A stretch of 15,118 nt of DNA, taken from positions 1 to 15,118 of the forward strand of contig JAFKKQ010000326.1 of the NCBI GenBank assembly GCA_017304505.1. Direction: 5' to 3'. A model generated the notes under the pieces. The model was given only the letters and a program-made list of their open reading frames with translations, was not told where the DNA came from and made no database searches. Shown piece after piece: positions 1 through 9,427 of this stretch (its first letter is position 1; each line of letters begins with the position of its first letter). Both the position numbers and the translations under genes were made by a program. The stretch comes from Hyphomicrobiales bacterium. GTDB taxonomy: Bacteria > Pseudomonadota > Alphaproteobacteria > Rhizobiales > Xanthobacteraceae.

Positions 1-1070
<1,070 letters not shown>

Positions 1071-1094
1071 TTAACGGACCCGCATACCGGAGCC

Positions 1095-2004
1095 ATGAGC
1101 ACTTTGACAGCCAGAACGTTGATCGCCGGGACTTTGATCGCCAGAACCTCGCCCGTCCTGAAACTGGTTGCGGCCGCCATTCTATCCGCTGTGTTTGCGG
1201 CATCGGCCGTTGCGGCCGAGGCGGTGTTCCCCACCGCCTCGCGCATTGGCCTGGTCCCGCCGGCCGGCCTGACCGCCGCCAAGGCTTTCCCCGGCTTTGA
1301 AAATTTGGACAAGAACGTCTTTGTCCGGCTCATCGCCCTGCCGGAAAACGCCTATGCTGAGATCGAAAAGACCATGACCGACGCGGCTCTCAAGAAGGAG
1401 GGCATGACCGTCGACAAGCGCGAAACGCTCGCGCTGCCGAGCGGCAACGCCATCCTGGTGGCTGTGCGTCAGGAGGCAAAGAGCGGCACCGATCGCCAGG
1501 CGCCCCCGCTGGTCATCCGCAAATGGTTGCTGATCGCGCCGATCGACAACCTGACCGCGATGATTTCTTTTGAAATGCCGGCCAAAACGCCGGCGCCCTA
1601 CTCGGACACAGACATCCGCACCATGCTTTCGAGCCTTGCCGTCCGGCCCCACGTGCCCGACAGCGAGCAACTGACGCTCGTGCCGTTCAAAATCAATGAC
1701 ACCGCCGGGCTGCGCCTGGTTCGCGTGGCCCCCGGCGTTGCCGCGCAATTCACCGACGGCCCCAAGGACGCGCTCGAAACGGCGGACCAGCCGCACCTCA
1801 TCATTGCAGCCGCAGCCGCAGCCCGGACATGAAATCCGGGCACGGGGCAAGGACCCGCAGACCGGCGCCGACATCGAGATCGTGCAATGGCTGAGGTTCG
1901 GCACCGGCGCCTATCTGCGCATTCTGGGTTTCGGCCCGAAAGACAAATGGACCGAGACGTTCATGCGCTTCCGCACCGTCCGCGACAGCGTGGAGCCGCG
2001 GTAA
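1095..2004 (+). pseudogene. Exported protein of unknown function, apparently frameshifted
   Basis: I recognise no named family. From the ATG at 1095 the product begins with a basic N-region and a hydrophobic core (LKLVAAAILSAVFAASAVAA, about residues 22-41). This is a likely signal peptide cut after AVAA, so the protein should be periplasmic. The frame stays open for 245 codons to a TGA at 1830-1832. Protein-like sequence continues in the +1 frame from about 1819 (QPGHEIRARGKDPQTGADIE, then VQWLRFGTGAYLRILGFG) to a TAA at 2002-2004. The switch falls on three tandem GCAGCC units that read as AAAAAA in one frame and QPQPQP in the other. I infer a frameshifting indel or short internal deletion, a sequencing error being the alternative. 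The GGAG before the ATG is only 2 nt away, so an in-frame TTG at 1104 is an alternative start. The gene is divergent from dnaK and convergent with grpE. Confidence 0.6.
1806..1823 (+). repeat. Three tandem GCAGCC units at the reading-frame break
   Basis: GCAGCC occurs three times in a row inside the exported-protein gene, exactly where the coding frame switches. Short tandem repeats like this are prone to slippage or repeat-mediated deletion. Confidence 0.7.
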
Positions 2005-2049
2005 TCCCATCAGGGATGGCGCGCGCGCCCCGGAACGGCGGAAGGGTCG

Positions 2050-2664
2050 TTATTGACCGTCCGGATGGCTGTTGGCCGGCGCCGCAGCAGGCGCGGCCTT
2101 CGCGCCGCCCTTGGACACCGCCACCATCGCCGGCCGCAGGACCCGCTCGCCGATCAGGTAACCGGACTGCATCACCTGCACGACCGTCCCCGACGGCACG
2201 CTGGCATCCTCCATCTCGAACATCGCCTGATGCCGGTTCGGATCGAATTTCTGCCCGAGCGGATCGATCCGCTTCACCCCATTCTTCTCGAGCGCGTTCA
2301 TCAGCTCGCGCTCGGTCAGCTCGACACCTTCGAGCAGCGCCTTGGTGGCCTCGTCGGCCTTGGTGCGCAGCTCGTCGTCGAGCGCTTGCAGCGCGCGATG
2401 CATGTTATCGGCAACGCCGAGGATGTCGCGGGCGAACGCGGAAATGCCGTACAGGCGCGCATCGGTCACCTCGCGCTCGGTCCGCTTGCGCAGGTTCTCC
2501 ATGTCGGCCAGCGCGCGCAACAGCCGGTCTTTCGTCTCGGCCAACTCGCGATCGAGGGCGGTCGACGGTTTCGGCCCGTTCGCCGGCGGCTCAGGGGAAA
2601 CGGCGGCTTCCTTCGAAATCGCAGCTTCGTTTTCGGTTTGTGGGCGGTTGTTGTTTTCGCTCAT
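2050..2664 (-). CDS. grpE: Nucleotide exchange factor GrpE
   Basis: GrpE releases ADP from DnaK and so resets the Hsp70 cycle in the cytoplasm. The product is 204 aa, normal for the family. It has an acidic, probably disordered N-terminus (residues 1-38), a long charged helical stretch with LADMENLRKRTEREV (about 38-125, the dimerising coiled coil), and the C-terminal beta-wing with the GrpE signature VVQVMQSGYLIGERVLRPAM at 161-180. It ends in an Ala/Pro-rich tail. The ATG at 2662-2664 is the only start consistent with the upstream in-frame TAA. No Shine-Dalgarno sequence precedes it, and a heat-shock-like promoter ends about 10 bp away, so the message may be nearly leaderless. The frameshifted gene is convergent, with 45 bp between stop codons. 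Confidence 0.96.
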   Translation of the reverse strand: MSENNNRPQTENEAAISKEAAVSPEPPANGPKPSTALDRELAETKDRLLRALADMENLRKRTEREVTDARLYGISAFARDILGVADNMHRALQALDDELRTKADEATKALLEGVELTERELMNALEKNGVKRIDPLGQKFDPNRHQAMFEMEDASVPSGTVVQVMQSGYLIGERVLRPAMVAVSKGGAKAAPAAAPANSHPDGQ

Positions 2665-2674
2665 GATGCCGGGG

Positions 2675-2703
2675 ATATCAGGGTAGAAGCATTAAAAATC
2701 AAG
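2675..2703 (-). promoter_or_regulatory. Candidate RpoH promoter of grpE
   Basis: On the minus strand CTTG (2700-2703) is followed after 18 bases by CTGATAT (2675-2681), which matches CYTATNT at all but one defined position; the terminal G of the full consensus is absent. The element ends 7-10 bp before the grpE ATG. The match is weaker than at dnaK, but gene identity makes heat-shock control plausible. Transcription could also come from the dienelactone hydrolase gene upstream. Confidence 0.45.
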
Positions 2704-2725
2704 CCGAGTCCGCGTCCGGCCCGTT

Positions 2726-3448
2726 TCACGCCGTTCCAGCCGGGGCTGCCGCACGCCCATCCAGGCACGTTTCCAGGAACGCCATCGCCGGCGGCCACGA
2801 CAGGCGGGTGGCCGAAGCGTTGGCCGGCTCGGACTGGACCTCGGCACGCATGAAGCTGTGCGCCGCGCCCGGATGGACCTGCACCACCGTCGCGGCCGCC
2901 CGCCGCTCCAGCGCCTCGCGGGTGCGCACAAACGCCTCCGGCCCGAACACCCGGTCGGCCCCGGCGTGGATCATGTGGACGGGGCATGCGATGTCGGCGG
3001 CGAGCGCGATCGCATCGAGCGTGTGGTTGGGCGGCATCGGCAGCCGGATCGACGGATAATAGGGCACGCAGGCGACAAGCCGCTTGTCGCGCGCGGCCAG
3101 CAGCACGGCAAAGCGGCCACCAAGACAAAAGCCGAGCGCCCCGACCGCCGGCAGCTTCAATGTCGCGAGCATGAAGCCTATGCAGTCGGTCATACCGTCC
3201 ACCACGTCGTCGCCAAGCTTGAGCGCGCGCGCCTGCGCACTCGGCAGATCCGGCGGCGGCGTCTCGCCGGGATAGGGATCCCACACCAGCGTTGTGTATC
3301 CCGCCTCGGCCAGCATCTGCGACCGCTCGCGCATGAATGCATCGACCCCCGTCACTGTCGGCAGCAGCAGGATGCCGCCGCGCGGCCGTTGCGCGTGAGC
3401 GACATGGCCGTGCACGTGGCCGGAATCGATGCGTTCGGTACGGATCAT
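2726..3448 (-). CDS. Dienelactone hydrolase family protein
   Basis: Alpha/beta-hydrolase of the dienelactone hydrolase family, 240 aa. The family type enzyme opens dienelactones to maleylacetate in chloroaromatic breakdown, but many members have other or unknown ester substrates, so the substrate here is open. The triad is visible and in order: Cys108 in the nucleophile elbow GFCLGG, Asp165 in HAGADRV and His197 in GAAHSF. These sit close to the spacing of the Pseudomonas enzyme. No signal peptide, so cytoplasmic. The start is the ATG at 3446-3448, 27 nt after the hrcA stop, which suggests cotranscription with hrcA. Sixty-one bases separate it from grpE. Confidence 0.88.
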   Translation of the reverse strand: MIRTERIDSGHVHGHVAHAQRPRGGILLLPTVTGVDAFMRERSQMLAEAGYTTLVWDPYPGETPPPDLPSAQARALKLGDDVVDGMTDCIGFMLATLKLPAVGALGFCLGGRFAVLLAARDKRLVACVPYYPSIRLPMPPNHTLDAIALAADIACPVHMIHAGADRVFGPEAFVRTREALERRAAATVVQVHPGAAHSFMRAEVQSEPANASATRLSWPPAMAFLETCLDGRAAAPAGTA

Positions 3449-3475
3449 GATTTGTCTCTGCTGATTTGGCGGGCG

Positions 3476-4552
3476 TCAGCCGGCGAGCAATTTGCCGACC
3501 ACCTTGGCGGTGTAATCGACCATCGGAATGACCCGCGCGTAATTCAGCCGAGTTGGGCCGATCACCCCGATCACCCCGATGATATGGCCCGCCCGATCGT
3601 GATATGGCGCGATGATGGTGGAGGAGCCCGACAGCGAAAACAACTTGTTCTCCGAGCCGATGAAAATGCGCACGCCTTCGGCGCGCTCGGCGCGCCCGAG
3701 CAGGTCGATCACCTCGCGCCGCGATTCGAGATCGTCGAACAACAAGCGCACGCGCTCCAGGTCCTCGATCACCTTGAGATCTTCAAGCAGATGCGCCTGG
3801 CCGCGCACGATCAACCGGCGCTCGTCGCCGTCGCCGCCCGACCAGCTTGCCAGGCCGTCGGCCACCACCTTCTGCGTCAACTGATCGAGTTCGGCTTGCG
3901 CCGCCGCGCGCGCCTGCTCCAGTTCGGCCATGACTTCGGCCAAGGTCTTGCCGCGAATCCGCGCGTTGAGAAAATTGGCCGCTTCGACAAGAGATGACGT
4001 CGGCAATCCGAGCGGCAGGTTGAGAATGCGATTCTCGACCTGGCCATCCTCGCCGACCAGCACCACCAGCGCGCGCTCGGGCTCGAGCCGCATGAACTCG
4101 ATGTTCTTCAGCCGCACGTTCGACTTTGCGGTCAGCACCACGCCGGCGGCGCGCGTCAGCCCCGAGAGCAAACCGGAAGCTTCGTTGAGCACGCTGTCGA
4201 CCGACTTGCCGGCGCCCGCGACCTGGGACTCGATCTGCCGCCGCTCGTCCTCGTTCAAGTCGCCGACCTGCATCAGCGCGTCGACGAAAAAGCGCAGGCC
4301 CAATTCGGTCGGCAGCCGCCCGGCCGAGGTGTGCGGCGCATAGATCAGGCCCAGTTGCTCGAGGTCGGCCATCACGTTGCGCACGGAGGCGGGCGACAGC
4401 GGCGTCGTGATCAAACGCGACAGGTTGCGCGAGCCCAGCGGCTCGCCGGTCGCCAGATAGCTTTCGACGATCTGCCGGAAAATCTCGCGCGAGCGCTCGT
4501 TGAGCTGCGCCAGGCTGACCTGCGTCCTGCCGATGGGAATGTCCTGGGCCAC
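3476..4552 (-). CDS. hrcA: Heat-inducible transcription repressor HrcA
   Basis: HrcA binds CIRCE operators (TTAGCACTC-N9-GAGTGCTAA), usually upstream of groESL, and needs GroEL to stay active. The product is 358 aa, a usual length. The N-terminal winged helix is at about 16-95 ([20 protein letters not shown], then [20 protein letters not shown] and [20 protein letters not shown]). The C-terminus carries the conserved [20 protein letters not shown] segment. The start is a GTG at 4550-4552, supported by AAGGAGA at 4561-4567 with an 8-nt spacer. No full CIRCE site is visible in this window, so its targets should lie elsewhere. It is followed 27 nt later by the dienelactone hydrolase gene. Confidence 0.96.
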   Translation of the reverse strand: MAQDIPIGRTQVSLAQLNERSREIFRQIVESYLATGEPLGSRNLSRLITTPLSPASVRNVMADLEQLGLIYAPHTSAGRLPTELGLRFFVDALMQVGDLNEDERRQIESQVAGAGKSVDSVLNEASGLLSGLTRAAGVVLTAKSNVRLKNIEFMRLEPERALVVLVGEDGQVENRILNLPLGLPTSSLVEAANFLNARIRGKTLAEVMAELEQARAAAQAELDQLTQKVVADGLASWSGGDGDERRLIVRGQAHLLEDLKVIEDLERVRLLFDDLESRREVIDLLGRAERAEGVRIFIGSENKLFSLSGSSTIIAPYHDRAGHIIGVIGVIGPTRLNYARVIPMVDYTAKVVGKLLAG

Positions 4553-4582
4553 GGAATCCGTCTCCTTCGGCTCCAGAATTGT

Positions 4583-4613
4583 CCATCCGACCGCGGGACC
4601 GCAAGCCGGATGG
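4583..4613. repeat. Inverted repeat CCATCCG-N17-CGGATGG before hrcA
   Basis: A perfect 7-bp inverted repeat lies in the 73-base gap between the amidohydrolase stop and the hrcA ribosome site. No U-run follows it, so it is a poor terminator. It could be an operator for hrcA or only an RNA hairpin. It does not resemble CIRCE. Confidence 0.35.
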
Positions 4614-4625
4614 CGGAAGCACGGA

Positions 4626-5510
4626 CTATGCGCGAAAGCCGTAGAGCTGGGCCGGATTATCGCAAAGGATTTTGCGCCGCACCGCCGGATCGGGCGTCCA
4701 TTCGTTGAACAGGTCGAGCAGATGGCCGGCGTTGGGCATCTCGCCTTCGATGCGCGGATGCGGCCAGTCGCTGCCCCAGATCAATTGATCCGGGTTGGTG
4801 CGCACCAGCGCCTCGTGATAGGCGCGCGCCTCCGGATAGTCCGGGCCGGTGGCGTTGAGCCGATGCGCACCGGAAACCTTCACCCAGCAGCCGCCTTCGC
4901 CGAGCAGCCGCAACAGGCTCTGGAAGCCCGGCGTACCCGTCCCGGCACGGGCATCGGTGCGGCCCATGTGGTCGATCACGGCCGGAAGACCGATCGCTTT
5001 CAGCGCCGGAACGATGTCGGGCAAATCCTTCACATCGATCCACAATTGCAGATGCCAGCCCAGCTCCTTCATCACCGGGGCGAGCGCCTTGGCGTTTTCC
5101 AGCGTCACGCCGCCGCGATAATGCAGGCGCCCGTCGCGAAAGAAGTGATTGAAGCGCAGCGCGCGGATGCCGAGGCGATTCCATCGCCGCAGTTCGGAGG
5201 CGGGCACGGATTCATCGGCGACCGCGACCCCGCGCAATCGGTCCGGGTGCCGGGCCAGCGCATCGAGCATCGCCGAATTGTCGCGGCCGTGCGCGCTGCC
5301 CTGCACCAGGGCGCCGCGGGCAAAGCCGAGCGTGCCGAGCATGCGAAGATACTTGTCCAGCGGCGCATCGGGCGGCGTGTAGCTGCGGTCCGCGGCATAG
5401 GCAAAGCGCGTCCCCGGCCCGAACACGTGGGCGTGGCAGTCGCACGCCTTCGGTGGGGTCGGAATCTTGGGCGCAACCGGATCGAGCGGGGCGGGACAGG
5501 CGGGGATCAT
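4626..5510 (-). CDS. Amidohydrolase family protein, LigI-like (pyrone dicarboxylate hydrolase type)
   Basis: TIM-barrel hydrolase of the amidohydrolase-2 family, 294 aa. Visible landmarks are [10 protein letters not shown] at 23-32 (His26 and His28 of the HxH motif), RFNHFF at 119-124, VIDHMGR at 178-184 (His181) and GSDWPHP at 246-252 (Asp248). These resemble 2-pyrone-4,6-dicarboxylate lactonase (LigI) and related lactone hydrolases of aromatic catabolism, enzymes that need no metal. No lignin or protocatechuate pathway genes are nearby, so the substrate cannot be assigned. The ATG at 5508-5510 has only a weak upstream ribosome site, and no better in-frame start was found. It ends 73 nt before hrcA on the same strand. 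Confidence 0.85.
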   Translation of the reverse strand: MIPACPAPLDPVAPKIPTPPKACDCHAHVFGPGTRFAYAADRSYTPPDAPLDKYLRMLGTLGFARGALVQGSAHGRDNSAMLDALARHPDRLRGVAVADESVPASELRRWNRLGIRALRFNHFFRDGRLHYRGGVTLENAKALAPVMKELGWHLQLWIDVKDLPDIVPALKAIGLPAVIDHMGRTDARAGTGTPGFQSLLRLLGEGGCWVKVSGAHRLNATGPDYPEARAYHEALVRTNPDQLIWGSDWPHPRIEGEMPNAGHLLDLFNEWTPDPAVRRKILCDNPAQLYGFRA

Positions 5511-5635
5511 CGGGGTGGCGGACCGTGCGTTGATCGCTTTTCAAAGCTTGCGTGACTCTGGGGTGTGCGGCCATGTCAGGTCAAGCCAATGCCACATCAA
5601 GCCGGCGCTGGAGCCGGCCGGATGCAAATCCGCCC

Positions 5636-5664
5636 TTGTCCGCTCCGGCAGGGCCACCTACAAG
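5636..5664 (+). promoter_or_regulatory. Candidate sigma-70 promoter of rph-rdgB-hemW
   Basis: TTGTCC (5636-5641), a 17-bp spacer and TACAAG (5659-5664) each match 4 of 6 bases of the housekeeping consensus. A start near 5671 would leave a leader of about 33 nt before rph. Confidence 0.4.
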
Positions 5665-5703
5665 CATCCACCGCACACATTCAGCGTTGAACAGGAGAAT
5701 CCC

Positions 5704-6417
5704 ATGCGGCCGAGCCGCCGACAGCCCGACGAGCTGCGCGCCGTGTCGCTCGAGCGCGGCGTTGTGAAATATGCCGAAGGTTCGTGCTTCGTGAAATTCG
5801 GCGATACCCACGTGCTGGTGACGGCGACGCTGGAAGACCGGCTGCCGCCGTGGCTCAAGGGCCAGGGCCGCGGCTGGATCACCGCCGAATACGGCATGCT
5901 GCCGCGCGCCACGCATTCGCGCACCCGCCGCGAAGCCTCCGCCGGCAAGCAGAGCGGCCGCACGGTCGAGATCCAGCGCCTGATCGGTCGCAGCCTGCGC
6001 TCCGTCATCGACCTGCCGGCACTGGGCGAGCGGCAGATCACCATCGACTGCGACGTGGTGCAGGCCGACGGCGGCACCCGCACCGCGTCCATCACCGGCG
6101 CATGGGTCGCGCTGCACGACTGCCTGGCGTGGATGCGGACGCGCGAGATGATCAAGAGCGATCCGCTGCGCGACCATGTTGCGGCGGTGTCGTGCGGCGT
6201 GTCGGAAAATGTCGCTGTGCTCGATCTCGACTATGCCGAAGACTCGGAAGCCGAAACCGACGCCAACTTCATCATGACCGGCGGCGGCAATATCGTCGAA
6301 ATCCAGGCCACGGCGGAAAAGACGCCGTTCAGCGAGCAGGAATTCCTGGCGCTGCTGGCGCTGGCGCGCAAAGGCATCGGCAAGCTGGTCGACTTACAGA
6401 AGCTTGCGGTGATGTAG
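5704..6417 (+). CDS. rph: Ribonuclease PH
   Basis: Phosphorolytic 3'-5' exoribonuclease that trims tRNA precursors and forms a hexameric ring. The product is 237 aa, the standard length, beginning [19 protein letters not shown]. Conserved parts include [16 protein letters not shown] (55-70), [15 protein letters not shown] (85-99, with Arg86), the phosphate site [13 protein letters not shown] (121-133) and a [14 protein letters not shown] segment near the C-terminus. The ATG at 5704 is supported by AGGAG at 5693-5697 with a 6-nt spacer. The frame stays open back to 5467, but that extension lacks any family resemblance. It is the first gene of a tight operon: rdgB starts 3 nt after its stop. 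Confidence 0.97.
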   Translation: MRPSRRQPDELRAVSLERGVVKYAEGSCFVKFGDTHVLVTATLEDRLPPWLKGQGRGWITAEYGMLPRATHSRTRREASAGKQSGRTVEIQRLIGRSLRSVIDLPALGERQITIDCDVVQADGGTRTASITGAWVALHDCLAWMRTREMIKSDPLRDHVAAVSCGVSENVAVLDLDYAEDSEAETDANFIMTGGGNIVEIQATAEKTPFSEQEFLALLALARKGIGKLVDLQKLAVM

Positions 6418-6420
6418 GAT

Positions 6421-7059
6421 ATGGCGCACCGCCCCATCACCGGCCGGCTCGTGATCGCGACCCACAATCCGGGCAAGCTTGCCGAGATGCGCGACCTGCT
6501 GGCGGTTTACGGTGTCGAGGCTATATCTGCGGGTGAACTGGGGCTGCCTGAGCCGGACGAGACCGGCACAAGCTTTCGCGCCAACGCCCGGATCAAGGCG
6601 GAAGCCGCCGCCAAGGCGTCGAACATGCCGGCTTTCGCCGACGATTCGGGCCTCACGGTCGACGCGCTTGACGGCGATCCGGGAATCTACTCGGCGCGCT
6701 GGGCCGGACCGGACAAGGATTTTCGCTTCGCCATGAACAAGATCCAAAGCCTGCTGGTGGAGCGCGGCGCGAAGAGCGCGGAGCAGCGGCGCGGGCATTT
6801 CGTCTCGGCGCTGTGCGTCGCCTGGCCCGACGGCCACGCCGAGGAGTTCGAGGCGACCGTCGACGGCACCATCGTCTGGCCGCCGCGCGGCACCGCCGGC
6901 TTCGGCTACGACCCGCTGTTCAAGCCCGACGGCCACGACCGCACGTTCGGCGAAATGTCCGCCGAGGAGAAGCACGGCCTGCCGCCACGCGGCGCCGGCC
7001 TGTCGCATCGCGCCCGTGCCTTCCTCAAGCTCGCGGAGAGCTGTCTTGAGCGGCGCTGA
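6421..7059 (+). CDS. rdgB: dITP/XTP pyrophosphatase (RdgB/HAM1 family)
   Basis: Hydrolyses non-canonical purine triphosphates (ITP, dITP, XTP) to monophosphates, keeping them out of DNA and RNA. The product is 212 aa, typical length. Visible motifs are the nucleotide-binding IATHNPGKLAEM (12-23), TSFRANARIKA (50-60), FADDSGLTVDAL (72-83), SARWAG (91-96), GTAGFGYDPLF and the base-recognition LSHRARAF near the end. The ATG at 6421 lies 3 nt after the rph stop, so the genes are surely cotranscribed and probably translationally coupled. The 3' end overlaps the hemW start by 14 nt. Confidence 0.96.
   Translation: MAHRPITGRLVIATHNPGKLAEMRDLLAVYGVEAISAGELGLPEPDETGTSFRANARIKAEAAAKASNMPAFADDSGLTVDALDGDPGIYSARWAGPDKDFRFAMNKIQSLLVERGAKSAEQRRGHFVSALCVAWPDGHAEEFEATVDGTIVWPPRGTAGFGYDPLFKPDGHDRTFGEMSAEEKHGLPPRGAGLSHRARAFLKLAESCLERR
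7035..7038 (+). promoter_or_regulatory. Ribosome-binding site that decides the hemW start
   Basis: GGAG inside the rdgB 3' end lies 7 nt before a TTG at 7046. The alternative in-frame GTG at 7016 has no such site, which favours the TTG. Confidence 0.65.
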
Positions 7060-8203
7060 CGCATCACCGTTCGGCGTCTACATCCACTGGCCGTTCTGCC
7101 TGTCGAAGTGCCCGTATTGCGACTTCAACAGCCACGTGCGGCACGCCGCCATCGACGAGCCGCGCTACCTACGCGCGTTTCAAACGGAAATCGCGGCCAC
7201 CGCCGCGCGCGCACCGGGCCGCACGGTGTCGAGCATCTTTCTCGGCGGCGGCACCCCATCGCTGATGCAGCCTTCGACCGTCGGCACAATCCTCGAAACC
7301 GTCGGCAAGCACTGGAACGTCGATCCCAACGTCGAGGTGACGCTGGAAGCGAACCCGACCAGCGTGGAGGCGACGCGCTTCCGCGGCTATCGCACAGCCG
7401 GCGTCAACCGTGTCTCGCTCGGCGTGCAGGCGCTTGATGACGCCTCGCTGAAAGAGCTCGGCCGGTTGCACACCGCGCGCGAGGCGCTCGACGCCGTCGC
7501 CATCGCGCGGCAATCGTTCGAGCGTTATTCTTTCGACTTGATCTACGCGCGGCCGCGGCAGACGCCGCACGAATGGGAAGCCGAGCTCAAGCTCGCCATC
7601 GGCGAGGCCGCCGAGCATCTGTCGCTCTATCAGCTCACCATCGAGCCCGACACGCCGTTCGCCATGCTGCACAAGAGCGGCAAGCTCGTCACGCCCGACG
7701 ACGACACATCCCGCACGCTCTACGATCTGACGCAAGAGGTTTGCAACGCCGCGGGGCTTCCGGCCTACGAAGTGTCGAACCACGCCCGCCCCGGCGCCGA
7801 GTGCCGGCACAACCTGGTTTACTGGCGCGCGCACGAATATGCCGGCGTCGGCCCCGGCGCTCACGGCCGGCTCGACATCGACGGCCAGCGCTACGCCACC
7901 ATGACCGAGAAGCGGCCGGAGGCGTGGCTGATGCGGGTCGAGTCGCTCGGCCACGGGCTCATCACCGACGACCTGCTGACGCGCGAGGAGCGCGCCGACG
8001 AATTCCTGCTGATGGGATTGCGGCTCGTGGAGGGCATCGACCCCGCGCGCTACGAGTCGGTTTCGAACCGGGCGCTCGACCCCAAGCGGATCGAAGCGCT
8101 TGCCGCTTACGGCTTTGTCGAGCGCGGACGCGATGGCTGCCTGCGCGTCACGCCCGCGGGCTTTCCGGTGCTGGATGCCGTGGTGGCCGATCTCGCGGCC
8201 TGA
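7046..8203 (+). CDS. hemW: Radical SAM protein HemW (heme chaperone)
   Basis: HemW binds S-adenosylmethionine, an iron-sulfur cluster and heme and is thought to deliver heme to membrane respiratory proteins; it was long annotated as an oxygen-independent coproporphyrinogen oxidase. With the TTG start the product is 385 aa. The cluster motif is HWPFCLSKCPYC, with Cys18, Cys22 and Cys25. It is followed by a SAM-binding FLGGGTPSLM segment, an EANPTS strand, GVNRVSLGVQALDD and a C-terminal HemN-type winged domain. The extra N-terminal extension of true HemN is missing, which supports HemW. The start overlaps rdgB by 14 nt. The upstream GTG at 7016 would add 10 residues. Its stop lies 3 nt from that of the convergent lipoprotein gene. 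Confidence 0.93.
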   Translation: MSGADASPFGVYIHWPFCLSKCPYCDFNSHVRHAAIDEPRYLRAFQTEIAATAARAPGRTVSSIFLGGGTPSLMQPSTVGTILETVGKHWNVDPNVEVTLEANPTSVEATRFRGYRTAGVNRVSLGVQALDDASLKELGRLHTAREALDAVAIARQSFERYSFDLIYARPRQTPHEWEAELKLAIGEAAEHLSLYQLTIEPDTPFAMLHKSGKLVTPDDDTSRTLYDLTQEVCNAAGLPAYEVSNHARPGAECRHNLVYWRAHEYAGVGPGAHGRLDIDGQRYATMTEKRPEAWLMRVESLGHGLITDDLLTREERADEFLLMGLRLVEGIDPARYESVSNRALDPKRIEALAAYGFVERGRDGCLRVTPAGFPVLDAVVADLAA

Positions 8204-8231
8204 CGGTTACGAACCGCTGAAGCTGCGCGAG
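8192..8231. other. Nested inverted repeats at the hemW/lipoprotein convergent end
   Basis: CGGTT-ACG-AACCG (8204-8216) sits between the two stop codons, flanked by CTCGCG (8192-8197) and CGCGAG (8226-8231). The stems are short and no T-run follows on either strand. A weak bidirectional terminator is the best guess. Confidence 0.25.
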
Positions 8232-9427
8232 GGCGGGCTGATGATCCGGCTGCCGCCCGGCTCGACCTGCATCACCGCAAGGCCGCGCTGGTTGGTGCCG
8301 TCGCTGCGGAAACGGAACAGCCCGTCGATGCCGGCAAAGCCCGAAGAATTCGTCAGAGTCTGCTCCGAAAAGCGCTGCGGGCCTTGCGTCTTGACCAGCG
8401 CCGCCACCAGCGCGACGGCGTCGTAAGCGAGCGTCGCGGTGCGCACCGGATCCTGGCCGTAGCGCGTGCGATAGCGCGTGGTGAAGTTGCGGAAGCCCGT
8501 GCTGTCGGGCGCGGCATACCAGCCACCCTGCAAGCTCGCATCGCTGAAGATGCGCGGATCGTCCCACAGCCCCGTCCCCACGAGCTGCACGCGCTTGGTG
8601 TTAAGTCCCGCCGCGGTCAGCGCCTGGACCACGGAGGGCACGACCTCCGGCCCTTCGGGAATGAACACGGCATCGGCGGCGCGCGCCGCCTGCGCCACAA
8701 GCTTGGCCGGAACCTGCATCCGTCCCGGATCGATGGCGTAGCGTTCGAGCGCAACGATGCGCCCACCTTTGCGCGCCACCTCCTGTTTGAAGGCGGCTTC
8801 GACGACGTTGCCGTAGGCGCCTTCCGACAGCATCGCCGCAAACGACCGTTTGCCGTTGGCGACGGCGTAATCGACAATGCGGGTGACATCGGATTCCGGC
8901 AGGAAGCTCAACAGATAGACACCGCGCGCGGCGACGCTGGCGTCGGTGGAGAACGCGATCACCGGGATACCGCGCCGGCGCGCCACGCCGCCGACCGCGC
9001 GCACCGACTGCGCGAACAGCGGTCCGATAATGATCTCCGCGCCCTCATCGAGCGCCTGTTGCGCCGCCTGCTGGGCGCCGGCGGAGTTGCCGCCGTCATC
9101 CTTGACCAGAAGCTGGATGTTGGGGCTGTTGAACTCGGCCAGCGCCATCTCCGCCGCATTTCTCATCGACAGCGCCACCGTGCCGGCATTGCCGCCGGCC
9201 GACAGCGGCAGGATGAGGCCGACCTTGATTCCGCCGGTGCCGATGGCGGCCGGACCTTGCGGCGGCGCGGCCTCGGGCGATGGCGAGGCGTTGTTGAACA
9301 CGCTCGACGTGCTCGAGCAGGCCGCAAGCGCCGTCAGCGCGCCGGTCAACAGGCCGCCGACGCAAGCGCGTCGCGAAAGCCGGGACTGCAATTGAGCCTG
9401 CAACTGGGCCTGCAACGCCGGGACCAT
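8207..9427 (-). CDS. LpoA/YraM-like periplasmic-binding-fold lipoprotein
   Basis: Predicted lipoprotein of 406 aa with a Leu-binding-protein-like (periplasmic binding protein type I) domain. The N-terminus has a short LQAQ repeat, an Arg pair and a hydrophobic core ending in lipobox LAAC, with lipidation expected at Cys37. The folded domain starts at KVGLILPLSAGGNAGTVALS and includes LVKDDGGNSAGAQQA, GAEIIIGPLFAQSV and AYDAVALVAALV. The E. coli counterpart LpoA activates penicillin-binding protein 1A and its gene is likewise next to rsmI and yraN; the alphaproteobacterial protein lacks the long N-terminal LpoA domain, so its partner is uncertain. The ATG at 9425-9427 is chosen because GAGG (9437-9440) lies 9 nt upstream; a TTG at 9463 would add 12 residues but spoil the signal peptide. 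A branched-chain amino-acid transporter binding protein is an alternative reading, but no transporter genes are nearby. Confidence 0.85.
   Translation of the reverse strand: MVPALQAQLQAQLQSRLSRRACVGGLLTGALTALAACSSTSSVFNNASPSPEAAPPQGPAAIGTGGIKVGLILPLSAGGNAGTVALSMRNAAEMALAEFNSPNIQLLVKDDGGNSAGAQQAAQQALDEGAEIIIGPLFAQSVRAVGGVARRRGIPVIAFSTDASVAARGVYLLSFLPESDVTRIVDYAVANGKRSFAAMLSEGAYGNVVEAAFKQEVARKGGRIVALERYAIDPGRMQVPAKLVAQAARAADAVFIPEGPEVVPSVVQALTAAGLNTKRVQLVGTGLWDDPRIFSDASLQGGWYAAPDSTGFRNFTTRYRTRYGQDPVRTATLAYDAVALVAALVKTQGPQRFSEQTLTNSSGFAGIDGLFRFRSDGTNQRGLAVMQVEPGGSRIISPPSRSFSGS

Noticed and set aside
2053..2853. Long plus-strand ORFs opposite grpE, the dienelactone hydrolase gene and hrcA
   Set aside because: They are rich in Arg, His and Gly with no family likeness, and lie antisense to clearly identified genes; high GC makes such frames common.
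5467..5703. In-frame upstream extension of rph to 5467
   Set aside because: RNase PH family length and the AGGAG at 5693-5697 point to the ATG at 5704; the extension overlaps the divergent amidohydrolase start.
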